From Thermoplasmatota archaeon (GTDB lineage Archaea; Thermoplasmatota; E2; DHVEG-1): a stretch of DNA of 55,571 bases. The notes under the pieces are model-generated. The model was not told the DNA's origin. It made no database searches and worked only from the letters and a program-made list of their open reading frames with translations. Every line of letters starts with the position of its first letter. Position 1 is the first letter of the stretch. A program made the position numbers and the translations under genes. The stretch is from assembly GCA_029762575.1 (NCBI GenBank), contig JARVGL010000003.1:1-55571 (forward strand), read 5' to 3'. Shown here in pieces: positions 1-10,914 of the stretch.

Positions 1-1
1 C

Positions 2-1966
2 ATGAAGGAATTTGAAGAATTATTACAACAAGTTCCTATAGAATCTATCCTATTTCATTCACGGCGAAATCATTTTTCGAACTGGCTTATGGCCAGATGT
101 GAATTCGGTCTTGCTCGTAAATTACGACAGATCAAAGTATCCGATTTTTCAGATGTCACTTCTATGAGAGATTATCTTATCAGGGTTTTTAATGATACAC
201 GGAGAAATAAGCAACGAGGCATTATAACAGATTTCTCAGGTCAAAAATTCGAATTCGATTCTTCTTTCACACGTCTAAGAGGAGATTCTCTTGGAGGAAA
301 AGGACGAGGGCTAGCGTTTATGCGTGCACTCATCACACGATACGCTCTCGATAAAAAATATGAGGATGTGGTTATTAAAGTCCCAAATACCGTTGTGATT
401 GGTACATTAGAGTTCGATAGATTTGTTGCTGACAATGATCTTTATCGATTCATACGAAATGAAGAAAGCAATGACGAAGAAATAGCTCGAGAGTTTATTT
501 CATGTGAGATATGTGATGAACTCAAACAGAATCTTGCAAGAATCCTAGAACATTTCACGGCACCTATTGCGGTTCGATCATCTAGTCTTCTTGAGGATTA
601 TCAAAATCATCCTTTCGCAGGTATGTATCATACCTTTCTATTACCTAATAACCATAAGGATGATTCGATCCGCTTACAGCAACTCTGTCATGCGATAAAG
701 CTTATCTACGCATCCGTCTTTTTCAAGGAACCCCGTTCATATGCAAAATCATTATCATTAAAAATAGAAGAGGAAAAGATGGCAATCATCATCCAAGATC
801 TCGTGGGACAACAATACAACGGTCATTTTTATCCAACGATATCAGGTATAGCAAAATCATATAACTTCTATCCTATTTCTCATCAAACCGCGGAAGATGG
901 TATAGCAAATATTGCAGTTGGTTTTGGTAATACGGTGGTAGGCGGCGGGAAAGTCTTTCGTTTTTCCCCGAAGTACCCTAACGTTAATCCAGATTTTTCA
1001 ACCCCTGAATCGATCTTGGAGAACTCGCAACGGGATCTTTATGTCCTTGGCACCTCAAACAACGATACCTATCTTGATACGCCTTTTATTGATACTCTTA
1101 AGAAATTAAACGTGTCTGAGATCCGTTCGGAAGGATCCCTTGATCTTGTAGCAAGCACCTATGATAGAGATGATGCAATGATAAGAGATGGACTATCTGA
1201 GGGCGGGTTTCCGCTTATAACCTTTGCAGGTATTTTGAAATATGATGCATTCCCTCTTTCGTCGATCCTCCAGGATCTCTTAGAGCTAGGTCAAAAAGGA
1301 ATGGGTTGCCCCGTCGAATTCGAGTTTGCGGTATCAATCGATCCTGAAAAGAGAACACCGCCCACTTTTGCTATTTTGCAAATACGACCATTTGTCATAA
1401 ACAAAGAAACAATAGACCTAGATTGGGACATTATAAAACAGGAGCAGATATTCATTCGATCAGACCGTGCACTGGGAAACGGGTTGATAGAAGAAATAAA
1501 AGATGTTGTTTATATACCTTTGAATACGTTTGATTCAGCAAGAACCGTTGAAATGGCCGATGAGATCGGATCGATTAATAATAAATTGACATCAACTTCC
1601 TCGCCCTATTTGTTAATTGGTCCAGGTAGATGGGGTACTCAGGATAGATGGCTTGGCGTACCAGTTCGTTGGGATCATATATCTCAGGTCCGGGTCATCG
1701 TTGAAACTGCACTTGAGTCTTTCAATATTAAGCCATCGCAGGGCACGCATTTCTTTCAGAATATGATCAGCCGAGGTATTGGATATATAGATATTCCCTT
1801 ACATTCAAAAGACTGCTTTGTTGATTGGGGCTGGTTGGAGAAGCAAAAAGTTCAGAATAAACTGACATATGTCTCCCATATTCGTCTATCCTCTCCTCTC
1901 ATTGTAAAACTCGATGGGCGGCAAGGATACGCAGTTATACTTAAACCAGAAAAACGAAAAAAATAG
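2..1966 (+). CDS. PEP/pyruvate-binding domain protein (PPDK/PEP-synthase N-terminal type), probably 5'-truncated by the window edge
   Basis: The protein carries the ATP/pyruvate-binding N-terminal fold of pyruvate phosphate dikinase and PEP synthase. Glycine-rich LGGKGRG follows residue 95, the PIAVRSSSLLED segment lies near 190-200, and AILQIRPFV (about 455) closes the ATP-grasp part. The phospho-His swivelling domain and the PEP-binding TIM barrel of true PPDK or PEP synthase are absent. Instead there is a C-terminal domain of about 170 residues with GPGRWGTQDRWLG and GTHFFQN. This arrangement is known from long PEP/pyruvate-binding proteins that often carry an extra N-terminal domain. The first ATG is at base 2, so the real start may lie upstream of the window. 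The reaction is not predictable; a role as an ATP-dependent phosphotransferase or sensor is inference. Confidence 0.75.
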   Translation: MKEFEELLQQVPIESILFHSRRNHFSNWLMARCEFGLARKLRQIKVSDFSDVTSMRDYLIRVFNDTRRNKQRGIITDFSGQKFEFDSSFTRLRGDSLGGKGRGLAFMRALITRYALDKKYEDVVIKVPNTVVIGTLEFDRFVADNDLYRFIRNEESNDEEIAREFISCEICDELKQNLARILEHFTAPIAVRSSSLLEDYQNHPFAGMYHTFLLPNNHKDDSIRLQQLCHAIKLIYASVFFKEPRSYAKSLSLKIEEEKMAIIIQDLVGQQYNGHFYPTISGIAKSYNFYPISHQTAEDGIANIAVGFGNTVVGGGKVFRFSPKYPNVNPDFSTPESILENSQRDLYVLGTSNNDTYLDTPFIDTLKKLNVSEIRSEGSLDLVASTYDRDDAMIRDGLSEGGFPLITFAGILKYDAFPLSSILQDLLELGQKGMGCPVEFEFAVSIDPEKRTPPTFAILQIRPFVINKETIDLDWDIIKQEQIFIRSDRALGNGLIEEIKDVVYIPLNTFDSARTVEMADEIGSINNKLTSTSSPYLLIGPGRWGTQDRWLGVPVRWDHISQVRVIVETALESFNIKPSQGTHFFQNMISRGIGYIDIPLHSKDCFVDWGWLEKQKVQNKLTYVSHIRLSSPLIVKLDGRQGYAVILKPEKRKK

Positions 1967-2045
1967 CTAAACCCACTTCTCCATAAATATAATTAAAGAA
2001 TCTTGGATATATCCATTTATTAAAATCGATGGGTGTGTATGATTC

Positions 2046-4258
<2,213 letters not shown>

Positions 4259-4562
4259 GATGAATCCCTTTTTTCATATTTTCTTCTAGATATGGTATGT
4301 TGTTTTTAGCATTCGCCAACATATATTATAATGAGGCTTTAAGGGGGGAGAGGGGTGAGACATTTTTATTGTTGTCTTTTGTGCTTTCATTATATTTCAC
4401 GGCAATCTTTAAATATTACATATGTTATAAATATTTTTTATTGGAAGGGGTGTAACAACCTTTTTTTTATAACATTCTTACACCCTTTCTTCCCTCCCTC
4501 ACATCTTTTTTAGCAATTGGATATATGCTTAAAGACAAAGAACGAATTGAAAGATTAGTCCA
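4259..4562. other. 304-base convergent intergenic region with no convincing protein gene
   Basis: This stretch separates the 3' ends of the nfnB-like gene (+) and the serpin gene (-). It holds a G-rich tract at 4343-4355, an AT-rich TATA-like element (CTTTAAATAT, 4407-4416), a possible hairpin at 4448-4485, and pyrimidine-rich DNA towards 4500. I see no open frame with a start and ribosome site. A small transcript is possible; see the hairpin entry. Confidence 0.5.
4448..4485 (+). other. Possible hairpin GGGTGTAA / TTACACCC preceded by a TATA-like box
   Basis: GGGTGTAA (4448-4455) is the exact reverse complement of TTACACCC (4478-4485). The loop is 22 bases, mostly T. A TATA-like CTTTAAATAT lies about 35 bases upstream. 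It could be a small structured RNA or a terminator shared by the two convergent genes. The stem is short, so chance is not excluded. Confidence 0.25.
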
Positions 4563-5870
4563 TCAGCTGGAGGGATTCTCAACAGCACCCATAAATAGTA
4601 TGGTTCCTGTATCCCGATGATGTAAGGTGAAGAGGAATGGATGGTCACAATCAAAGACGATTCGAGAACTACCACCGCCATTGATCGATTTTAATTCCAT
4701 TATGACTGCGGTAGCCGCAGCAGCCTCTGTGCCTTCTTCATTTACATCGATATATGCTTTATGTAGAACATCACTGATCCGTAACTCTTTGTTTCCTGTT
4801 ATCCCTGAAAAATCTGCATTCATGCCAAATGCATCTCTTATGCCAAGGTTTTGGAGATAGTCATTTAAAGTAAGGACTGGGGTTTCGATTTTGAATGTTG
4901 GTAGATAGATATCAACCTCTTGTTTCTCCATAGATTCGAACCATCTGTTATATGCTGTCTCATCTATCGACTCTACTACAGTCGAAAGATCTGTTTGTGT
5001 TTTAGGTAGGATGATGACCATGGAAAGAGAATTGCCTGCATAGGGGAGTTCAAGGATCTGAAGTGTATCGGTCTCAGTATAGTTGAATCTCTCTTTCGTT
5101 CCCACCATTGTCATTGTTGGTACATTTGTTATAATTCCTTCCGATACTTCAAAATCTCTATTGGTGGTGTTCTGTTCATCGAATTGTACTTCCCATGTTC
5201 CTTTGAAATAGATAGCGTTTGTAAGGATCAATCGACACAGTACAGGATCGATAGCATCGGGTGGTATGAGGTCTTTAATGAGATTGTTTGTATTGTCTTC
5301 GACCCATTGGTTTATGATCTGTGCTGCTTCCGTTGGATCTGAAAAATCAATTGATTGAGACGCTGCATGATAATAAGTTTCAACAGTTGAAAGATATGAG
5401 CTGAGGATTTCATAATTCTCCTTGATCCATAGAGCGTTTGCAGTACTGAGGGTGTAGAGATCCTTTTGGTTTAGATATGAATAGAGAGAACTAACGTAGG
5501 TATGAAACGAGATATTGTCCTGGGGGATCTTTAGGACATCAGCCATTTCGCTAGCTGTCTTTCCACTAGCGCCCTCATAGGTCATTGCAAGAGCGGTAAA
5601 AACACTATAAGGAGAATAAAAGAGGTTATCTTCCTTTAAAGGGTCATTGGTCATTTGTTTTAAGAGATCAAAAGCAAAACTATTGATCGTTTTCACATAG
5701 GCTGTGCTATCTTCCTGGTTTAATGATGGTATAGTGTTTGAAGGATCATCAAATATACTATCATCTGAAACGTTCAAAGGGTTGAAGATAACATATACTG
5801 ATATTACAGAGAGTACAACAAATGACGCTAGAAAACAAAAGATCATTTTTCTTTTCGTCATATTCATCAC
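4563..5870 (-). CDS. Secreted or membrane-anchored serpin (serine/cysteine protease inhibitor)
   Basis: A full serpin fold of 435 residues, with an N-terminal hydrophobic segment (residues about 7-30: FCFLASFVVLSVISVYVIF) that exports or anchors it. Serpin signatures are NAIYFKGTWEVQFD (about 215), the hinge EEGTEAAAATA (378-388) and the C-terminal DHPFLFTLHHRDTGTILFMG. The small-residue hinge is that of an inhibitory serpin, able to insert its reactive loop. Counting from the conserved Gly as P15, P1-P1' is Lys394-Ser395, which predicts inhibition of Lys-specific (trypsin-like or gingipain-K-like) proteases. Serpins are uncommon in archaea. Two C25 (gingipain-family) peptidases are encoded elsewhere in the window, so self-protection is a plausible role (inference). 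ATG codons also occur at residues 2 and 4. Confidence 0.93.
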   Translation of the reverse strand: MMNMTKRKMIFCFLASFVVLSVISVYVIFNPLNVSDDSIFDDPSNTIPSLNQEDSTAYVKTINSFAFDLLKQMTNDPLKEDNLFYSPYSVFTALAMTYEGASGKTASEMADVLKIPQDNISFHTYVSSLYSYLNQKDLYTLSTANALWIKENYEILSSYLSTVETYYHAASQSIDFSDPTEAAQIINQWVEDNTNNLIKDLIPPDAIDPVLCRLILTNAIYFKGTWEVQFDEQNTTNRDFEVSEGIITNVPTMTMVGTKERFNYTETDTLQILELPYAGNSLSMVIILPKTQTDLSTVVESIDETAYNRWFESMEKQEVDIYLPTFKIETPVLTLNDYLQNLGIRDAFGMNADFSGITGNKELRISDVLHKAYIDVNEEGTEAAAATAVIMELKSINGGGSSRIVFDCDHPFLFTLHHRDTGTILFMGAVENPSS

Positions 5871-5898
5871 ACATAATAATGAACGGGGACATGATATT

Positions 5899-5910
5899 TA
5901 AAAATAAAGA
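5899..5910 (-). promoter_or_regulatory. TATA-like box of the serpin gene
   Basis: Read on the minus strand this is TTTTTAAATATC, a good archaeal TATA element about 30-40 bases upstream of the serpin ATG. Transcription would begin a few bases before the start codon, giving a very short leader. Confidence 0.45.
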
Positions 5911-6040
5911 TATTGTTTGGAAAAAACCAACATAAAAGACATTAGAAGAAAAACAAGAAACAGTGGGGGCTACGAGACAGCCTTACAATAGATAAATGAG
6001 TACTTAATTGAAAAGGTGGATCTGATGAAAGGAAAGGCAT

Positions 6041-7696
6041 CTACGCAAGTTGCTTTATCGCGGTCTTATCTATATATTCTTTTTTTTTAGCTGCTGCTTT
6101 GATGAACCCATTGAACAAAGGTGATGGTTTAAGTGGACGTGATTTGAACTCTGGATGGGCCTGTGTCGCTACAAAGAACGGATGATCTGGTAGTTCTAAG
6201 AACTCCATAAGGACGCCATCTGGTGAATGACCTGAGAACATAAGACCACATTTCTCAAGTGTCTCAACATATTCTGGGTTCACCTCATACCGATGTCTAT
6301 GTCTCTCGGTGACCTCTGTAGCATTATAGAGTTTATTGACGATTGTTCCTTTTTTGATTACTGCGGGGTATGATCCCAGTCGCATGGTTGCCCCATATCG
6401 GGATTCCTGTAGGATGTTTACTTGTTCAGGGATATAATCGATGACTGGATATCTTGTATGTTTATTGACCTCTTTGGAATGAGCGCCTTCTAATTTACAG
6501 ACATGTTGCGCATAATCAACGACAGCTAATTGCATCCCTAGACAGAGGCCAAGAAATGGAATGTTGTGTTCACGTACATATTTGATTGCATCGATCTTTC
6601 CTTGTATCCCTGAGAGACCAAAACCACCGGGGATGATGATACCATCTACTGATTCCAATGTTTTAAGTTTCGTTGGATTGTCTTCAAAATCCTTGGAATC
6701 GATCCATTGTATCTTTGGTTCAAGGTTGTTTGCCCATGAGGCATGTTTCACTGCTTCGATTACAGAGATATATGAATCAGATAGTTTCGATGTACCAATA
6801 TCAAAATATTTTCCAACGATGCCAATCGTGACCGCCGTATCAAGATTTCGAATATTAGTGATAAACTCCTTCCAGGGTTTGATGTCCTCAACATCCTTAC
6901 GGAGATGTAATTTCTTAAGTATCTTCCTACAGAGATCTTGTTCCTCGAAAAGCAGGGGTACTGCATAGACATGATCGATATTAGAATCGGAGATGACATC
7001 ATCCTCATGAATGTTACAGAACAATGCTATCTTTTCCCGTCTTACAATGTCTAGGGGGTCATCTGAACGAGCGACGATAAAATCAGGTTGAATACCGATC
7101 TCCCTCAGTAGCTTTACCGAATGTTGTGTTGGTTTAGTTTTCGCTTCACCTAATGCATCAAGGACTGGAACATAGGTTACATGGATGAAAATGACCTTAT
7201 CTCCTTCAAGTTTCATCTGACGGACCGCTTCAAAGAATAAGACATTTTCATAGTCACCGACGGTCCCACCGATCTCTACAAGAACGAAATCGAACTTTCC
7301 TTCTTTTGCCGGTCGTCTCACTCGTTTCTTGATCTCATCGGTGACATGTGGAATAGGTTGAACAGTTTTTCCAAGATATTCTCCTTTCCGTTCTTTTTCT
7401 ATCACTGCACCATAGACCTGACCTGAAGTGATATTATGATGTTTTGGAATATTTATATCAAGGAATCTTTCATAATGGCCAAGGTCCTGATCTATCTCTC
7501 CGCCATCTTCAGTGACCCATACCTCTCCATGTTCTGTTGGACGTAACGTTCCTGCATCACAGTTGATATAGGGGTCTATTTTCATAGCGGTGACATTGTA
7601 TCCATGGAGTTGAAGGATCTTGCCAACCGATGCTGTAGTGATACCTTTACCTAACCCTGAAACAACTCCACCTGTTACAATAATATAATTGACCAT
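6041..7696 (-). CDS. pyrG: CTP synthase
   Basis: Converts UTP, ATP and glutamine to CTP, the last step of pyrimidine nucleotide synthesis. The 551 residues match the family. The amidoligase domain begins with YIIVTGGVVSGLGKGITTAS (P-loop, residues about 4-23), then KIDPYINCDAGTLRPTEHGE and VEIGGTVGDYEN. A class-I glutamine amidotransferase domain follows, with nucleophile Cys385 in FLGLCLGMQ and His514/Glu516 in AHPEFKSRP. No residue is missing, so the enzyme should be active. The gene is monocistronic on the minus strand, with about 150 bases to alba. The ATG at 7696 aligns with the conserved N-terminus. Confidence 0.98.
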   Translation of the reverse strand: MVNYIIVTGGVVSGLGKGITTASVGKILQLHGYNVTAMKIDPYINCDAGTLRPTEHGEVWVTEDGGEIDQDLGHYERFLDINIPKHHNITSGQVYGAVIEKERKGEYLGKTVQPIPHVTDEIKKRVRRPAKEGKFDFVLVEIGGTVGDYENVLFFEAVRQMKLEGDKVIFIHVTYVPVLDALGEAKTKPTQHSVKLLREIGIQPDFIVARSDDPLDIVRREKIALFCNIHEDDVISDSNIDHVYAVPLLFEEQDLCRKILKKLHLRKDVEDIKPWKEFITNIRNLDTAVTIGIVGKYFDIGTSKLSDSYISVIEAVKHASWANNLEPKIQWIDSKDFEDNPTKLKTLESVDGIIIPGGFGLSGIQGKIDAIKYVREHNIPFLGLCLGMQLAVVDYAQHVCKLEGAHSKEVNKHTRYPVIDYIPEQVNILQESRYGATMRLGSYPAVIKKGTIVNKLYNATEVTERHRHRYEVNPEYVETLEKCGLMFSGHSPDGVLMEFLELPDHPFFVATQAHPEFKSRPLKPSPLFNGFIKAAAKKKEYIDKTAIKQLA

Positions 7697-7848
7697 GGAA
7701 AATCAACAGCATCACGTAATGTTTGTCCCCATTAAAATTATTTTGCCTAACGTCTCGTCATTGATTTATCAATAAAATTTGATGTTAATGATGGAAAAAG
7801 GAAAAAATAAGGGTTATTCTTTTATAGTTGATTTGGTGCTTTCTGCCC

Positions 7849-8139
7849 TTATTTTGTTGATAAAGTTATTTCGATTGATGAGACGTTTGAACTCCTACCT
7901 TCTTCATTAGTTATAGTCTCTGTTCCAATCACAATGTCTTTTACTTTTGCGTCTTTGACAAATCGATTCCTCACTATTTCCGCGGTGTCAACTGCTCTAC
8001 TGATGGCTCGGCCTCTTGCTTTGATCATGACAATATCTGATCCGCCGTTGAACTGTGTGACAACTGCTAGAACGTAGCTCATTGGTGGTTTGTTCCCTAC
8101 AAATATGGTGTTTTCGTCGTTTCTTTCATTTTCTGTCAT
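7849..8139 (-). CDS. albA: DNA/RNA-binding protein Alba
   Basis: A 96-residue Alba-family chromatin protein. The core [21 protein letters not shown] (about 10-30) is followed by [25 protein letters not shown], the basic helix region typical of Alba, and by IEITLSTK at the C-terminus. Alba coats DNA and binds RNA in archaea. The start is set by a strong ribosome site (GGGAGGT) eight bases upstream. The gene diverges from a PKD-protein gene across a 265-base spacer. No histone gene is seen in the window. Confidence 0.96.
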   Translation of the reverse strand: MTENERNDENTIFVGNKPPMSYVLAVVTQFNGGSDIVMIKARGRAISRAVDTAEIVRNRFVKDAKVKDIVIGTETITNEEGRSSNVSSIEITLSTK

Positions 8140-8147
8140 ACTTCTTT

Positions 8148-8154
8148 ACCTCCC
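8148..8154 (-). promoter_or_regulatory. Strong Shine-Dalgarno site of alba
   Basis: On the minus strand the bases read GGGAGGT, eight bases before the alba ATG. This is one of the clearest ribosome sites in the window, as expected for an abundant chromatin protein. Confidence 0.6.
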
Positions 8155-8345
8155 GAAGCACTTTTGTCTTTTTGATGTTACTAGTACGCCTCAAAACATA
8201 TCTAGAATTAATAAACCTTTCGTTATAAGTATTAGGAGATATGATATGTGGGGGGACATGAACTCATAAAATAACTCTGATATAAGGTTTAGATCTCTGT
8301 AACTAGTTTTAATCGTTTCATACTACCAATTTTTTGAAATAATTC

Positions 8346-8403
8346 AAAATATTTAAATCACAATATTATATTTTGTATGTGGATATGGTCGGGAGGAGTG
8401 AGG
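8346..8403 (+). promoter_or_regulatory. Promoter and ribosome site of the PKD-protein gene
   Basis: ATATTTAAATC (about 8346-8356) is a TATA-like element. GGGAGGAGTGAGG just before the ATG at 8405 is a strong ribosome-binding site, so the 8405 start is well supported. Confidence 0.5.
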
Positions 8404-8404
8404 A

Positions 8405-9397
8405 ATGAATATACGATTCATCGCATTATTAATTATTGTGATTCTTGTAACTGCTGGCGTAACCACACTTCTTCATAGTGAACCTACTATCAAGAGATCA
8501 CCAATTATACGGGCTTTTGCCGACCCATGCTCCGGTAAAGCTCCTTTTACAAGTTCCTTTTCCTTCGAAAAGATAGATGCCCAAGCAAGGATCACTTCCG
8601 TTCTTTGGGATTTTGGAGATGGCACTAGTTCCTCTCAACATGTAACGAACAATACCTATCCTTTGGCCGGGCATTATCGTGTAGAACTCACTGTTTGGTC
8701 TAGTGAGGTCTTTGTCACTGAAACCATTGATATCACCGTATTAGATTTCCCTATACCAATCGTGTCTATTTCTGCTGATACTACCTGTGGAAAACCACCA
8801 TTCACCGTCTCATTCACAAGTAACTCATATGATACCGATGGTTCTATCGATAGATATCTATGGGATTTTGGAGATGGAACTACATCATCAAAACAGTACC
8901 CGAAACATACCTATGAAGAACCCGGTGTCTATTATGTCTGGCATACAGTTATCGATAATGATGGTCAACAAAATTCTGCTAGACTTCAGATAAATGTTAT
9001 TGAAAATTATCCCCCAGTTGTTACCATATCCGCAGACATTACTTCAGGAAGAGCTCCTTTGACCGTCAACTTTGTATCTGAATGTCAGGATATCGATGGT
9101 GATGATCTCGTGTATCGTTGGGTGTTTGAAGATACGTTACTACCTAAAAATAGAGAGAGCACTTTGCAAAACCCGTCCCATACATTCTGGCTTCCAGGCA
9201 TCTATGATGTCAGGGTCTATGTGACAGATGAGGATGGAGCGATGGATACGTCTACGATTAGGATAACCGTACAGGAAAGTCTGTTTTCCTGGGCTCTTCA
9301 AAAAGGTCTTACCTCTCTTATACATCGAGCCTTGCCTGAAACAGGCGGCCCAGTTCTAGGTTTACTTCTTGATAGATTGGTGAACATTATCATATAG
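8405..9397 (+). CDS. Exported protein with three PKD domains and a C-terminal LPETGG motif
   Basis: 330 residues. An N-terminal hydrophobic segment (FIALLIIVILVTAGVTTLL, about 5-23) exports or anchors the protein. Three PKD (Ig-like) repeats follow at about 35-115, 118-200 and 205-290. Two contain the hallmark WDFGDGT; the third has the variant YRWVFEDT. PKD domains are common in archaeal surface proteins and proteases, as binding or spacer modules. The C-terminal 40 residues are different: ALPETGGPVLGLLLDRLVNIII, so LPETGG at 310-315 precedes a hydrophobic tail. The tail contains Asp-Arg and lacks the usual basic end, so a true sortase signal is uncertain. No catalytic domain is present. It is likely a surface adhesin or binding protein. 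Confidence 0.85.
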   Translation: MNIRFIALLIIVILVTAGVTTLLHSEPTIKRSPIIRAFADPCSGKAPFTSSFSFEKIDAQARITSVLWDFGDGTSSSQHVTNNTYPLAGHYRVELTVWSSEVFVTETIDITVLDFPIPIVSISADTTCGKPPFTVSFTSNSYDTDGSIDRYLWDFGDGTTSSKQYPKHTYEEPGVYYVWHTVIDNDGQQNSARLQINVIENYPPVVTISADITSGRAPLTVNFVSECQDIDGDDLVYRWVFEDTLLPKNRESTLQNPSHTFWLPGIYDVRVYVTDEDGAMDTSTIRITVQESLFSWALQKGLTSLIHRALPETGGPVLGLLLDRLVNIII

Positions 9398-9432
9398 TAA
9401 AGAATCAAAAACAAGAGTCTGATGACCCGAAC

Positions 9433-10779
9433 CTATATTTCCTCCTTTATATTCTTTAGTTTTTCAATGACCTCGATAGGTGTTTTTCCTAAGAGTCGTA
9501 TCATTGGTTCCTTTCCGATCCCTCCGGTATCAAAGATGATATCCGGACAGACGGTTGTATCCTGTAGCGCAGTGGTTGTCCCCCAATCCATTGAAGATAC
9601 CTGTGGTGGTTCCTCAGCTCGGTCAAATGATGTGACAGTATACCCTGTTTTTGTACATAGCGAAAGAATTTGTGGAGAGTACCGGATATTCAATGCACAT
9701 CGTATCGATGGATAATATCTAAGGGTTGCAAGGATGATTGATGCGATATGTTTGGAAGCACCAAATCGTAGTGGTCCACAACGATAAGGTTTTGCTGTTC
9801 TTCGAACGATTCTTCCATCGAGAGCACAGATATCAGTGTGAGCCTTTGCATGAGGAATCGCATATCCAATGTTGCACCCTACTTCCGGGATATAGGATGT
9901 GGGAAGAGTAGTCAAAAGGCTTGACAATGCTGCATAGAGGGTCATCCATGTATCTGTATGGTCTTGCGTTAATAGGTCAAAGGGAGCATCTTCAACAGTT
10001 GATTGAGAGACCGCTAATACATCTGCACCCTTTCCTATGATATAACCTGAGTTGATCATCTGCCATAATATCGGTTTTGCTTGAAAGAACGATTCCTGTA
10101 CCGTGTATCCTTTTGCAAGAAAACCGGTTATCAGAGCTGAAAAGGTACATCCTGATCCATGGGCTTTTTTACTAGGTGTCTTTGGTAACTCTTGTTTGAT
10201 GAGTGTAGTGCCATCATACAATAGGTCACAAGCAGTATTTCCTAGGAGATGTCCACCCTTAACAATAACGTTTTTTGTTCCTAAACCATAGAGCAACTTT
10301 GCGGCCTGACCCATATCCTCAACTGTTTTGATGTTCATAGTGGCCAGTGTTTCTGCCTCAGAGATGTTAGGGGTGATGATCTCAGAGAGAGGGATAATCG
10401 TTTTTTTAAGAGTCATTACAAGATCAGAAGAGGAAAGGGTATCCCCGCTTGTTGCGATGAGAACAGGGTCAACAATAAGATGCCAGTTATATCTCTTCGT
10501 TGCCTGTGCAACCCTCTTTGCGATATCTGATTGATAGAGCAACCCTGTTTTAACGAATTGGACCGGTATATCTTCCATGATCGTTTCGATCTGGGCGGTG
10601 ATAAGGTCTGGTGGCAGTGGAAAGATGTGTTTTACGGTCTGGGTGTTTTGAACAGTACTACTTGTAAGTACACTTACTGGATGAAGGCCAATGCTCTGGA
10701 ATGCTTTAATATCTGTTTGAATACCTGCTCCACCGGATGGATCAGATCCGCCTATCGTCATAACTGGGATAGGTTCCAT
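9433..10779 (-). CDS. thiDN: Bifunctional HMP/HMP-P kinase and thiamine-phosphate synthase (ThiD-ThiN fusion)
   Basis: 448 residues in two parts. Residues 1 to about 255 form the ribokinase-type ThiD kinase, opening with PVMTIGGSDPSGGAGIQTDIKAF and containing the C-terminal AHGSGCTFSALITGFLAKG motif. It phosphorylates hydroxymethylpyrimidine twice. Residues about 270-448 form ThiN (EVGCNIGYAIPHAKAHTDICALDGRI, RFGASKHIASIILA), the archaeal enzyme that joins HMP-PP and thiazole phosphate to thiamine phosphate in place of bacterial ThiE. The fusion is typical of archaea. The gene is monocistronic and convergent with the PKD gene. All visible motifs are intact, so the cell probably makes or salvages thiamine, a cofactor needed by IorAB. 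Confidence 0.95.
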   Translation of the reverse strand: MEPIPVMTIGGSDPSGGAGIQTDIKAFQSIGLHPVSVLTSSTVQNTQTVKHIFPLPPDLITAQIETIMEDIPVQFVKTGLLYQSDIAKRVAQATKRYNWHLIVDPVLIATSGDTLSSSDLVMTLKKTIIPLSEIITPNISEAETLATMNIKTVEDMGQAAKLLYGLGTKNVIVKGGHLLGNTACDLLYDGTTLIKQELPKTPSKKAHGSGCTFSALITGFLAKGYTVQESFFQAKPILWQMINSGYIIGKGADVLAVSQSTVEDAPFDLLTQDHTDTWMTLYAALSSLLTTLPTSYIPEVGCNIGYAIPHAKAHTDICALDGRIVRRTAKPYRCGPLRFGASKHIASIILATLRYYPSIRCALNIRYSPQILSLCTKTGYTVTSFDRAEEPPQVSSMDWGTTTALQDTTVCPDIIFDTGGIGKEPMIRLLGKTPIEVIEKLKNIKEEI

Positions 10780-10863
10780 AGAGAAACGGTAAGGTTTTGG
10801 GTTATGTATATGTTATGATTGGTTGCTGTTGATATTTTTTCAAATAGTTCGTTTTCCAATTCC

Positions 10864-10908
10864 ATTATATATACTTGTATTAGACAGATATGTAACGTAC
10901 TGAGGCGA
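10864..10908 (+). promoter_or_regulatory. TATA box and ribosome site in front of a 34-codon reading frame
   Basis: ATTATATATAC (10864-10874) is a near-consensus TATA element. TGAGGCGA (10901-10908) ends six bases before the ATG at 10915. The distances are right for a start of transcription near 10895 and a short leader. Confidence 0.4.
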
Positions 10909-10914
10909 TACAAT

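Noticed and set aside
6561-6968. 135-codon open frame on the plus strand within the CTP synthase gene
   Set aside because: It is the antisense shadow of a well-conserved gene, with no ribosome site or protein-like composition.
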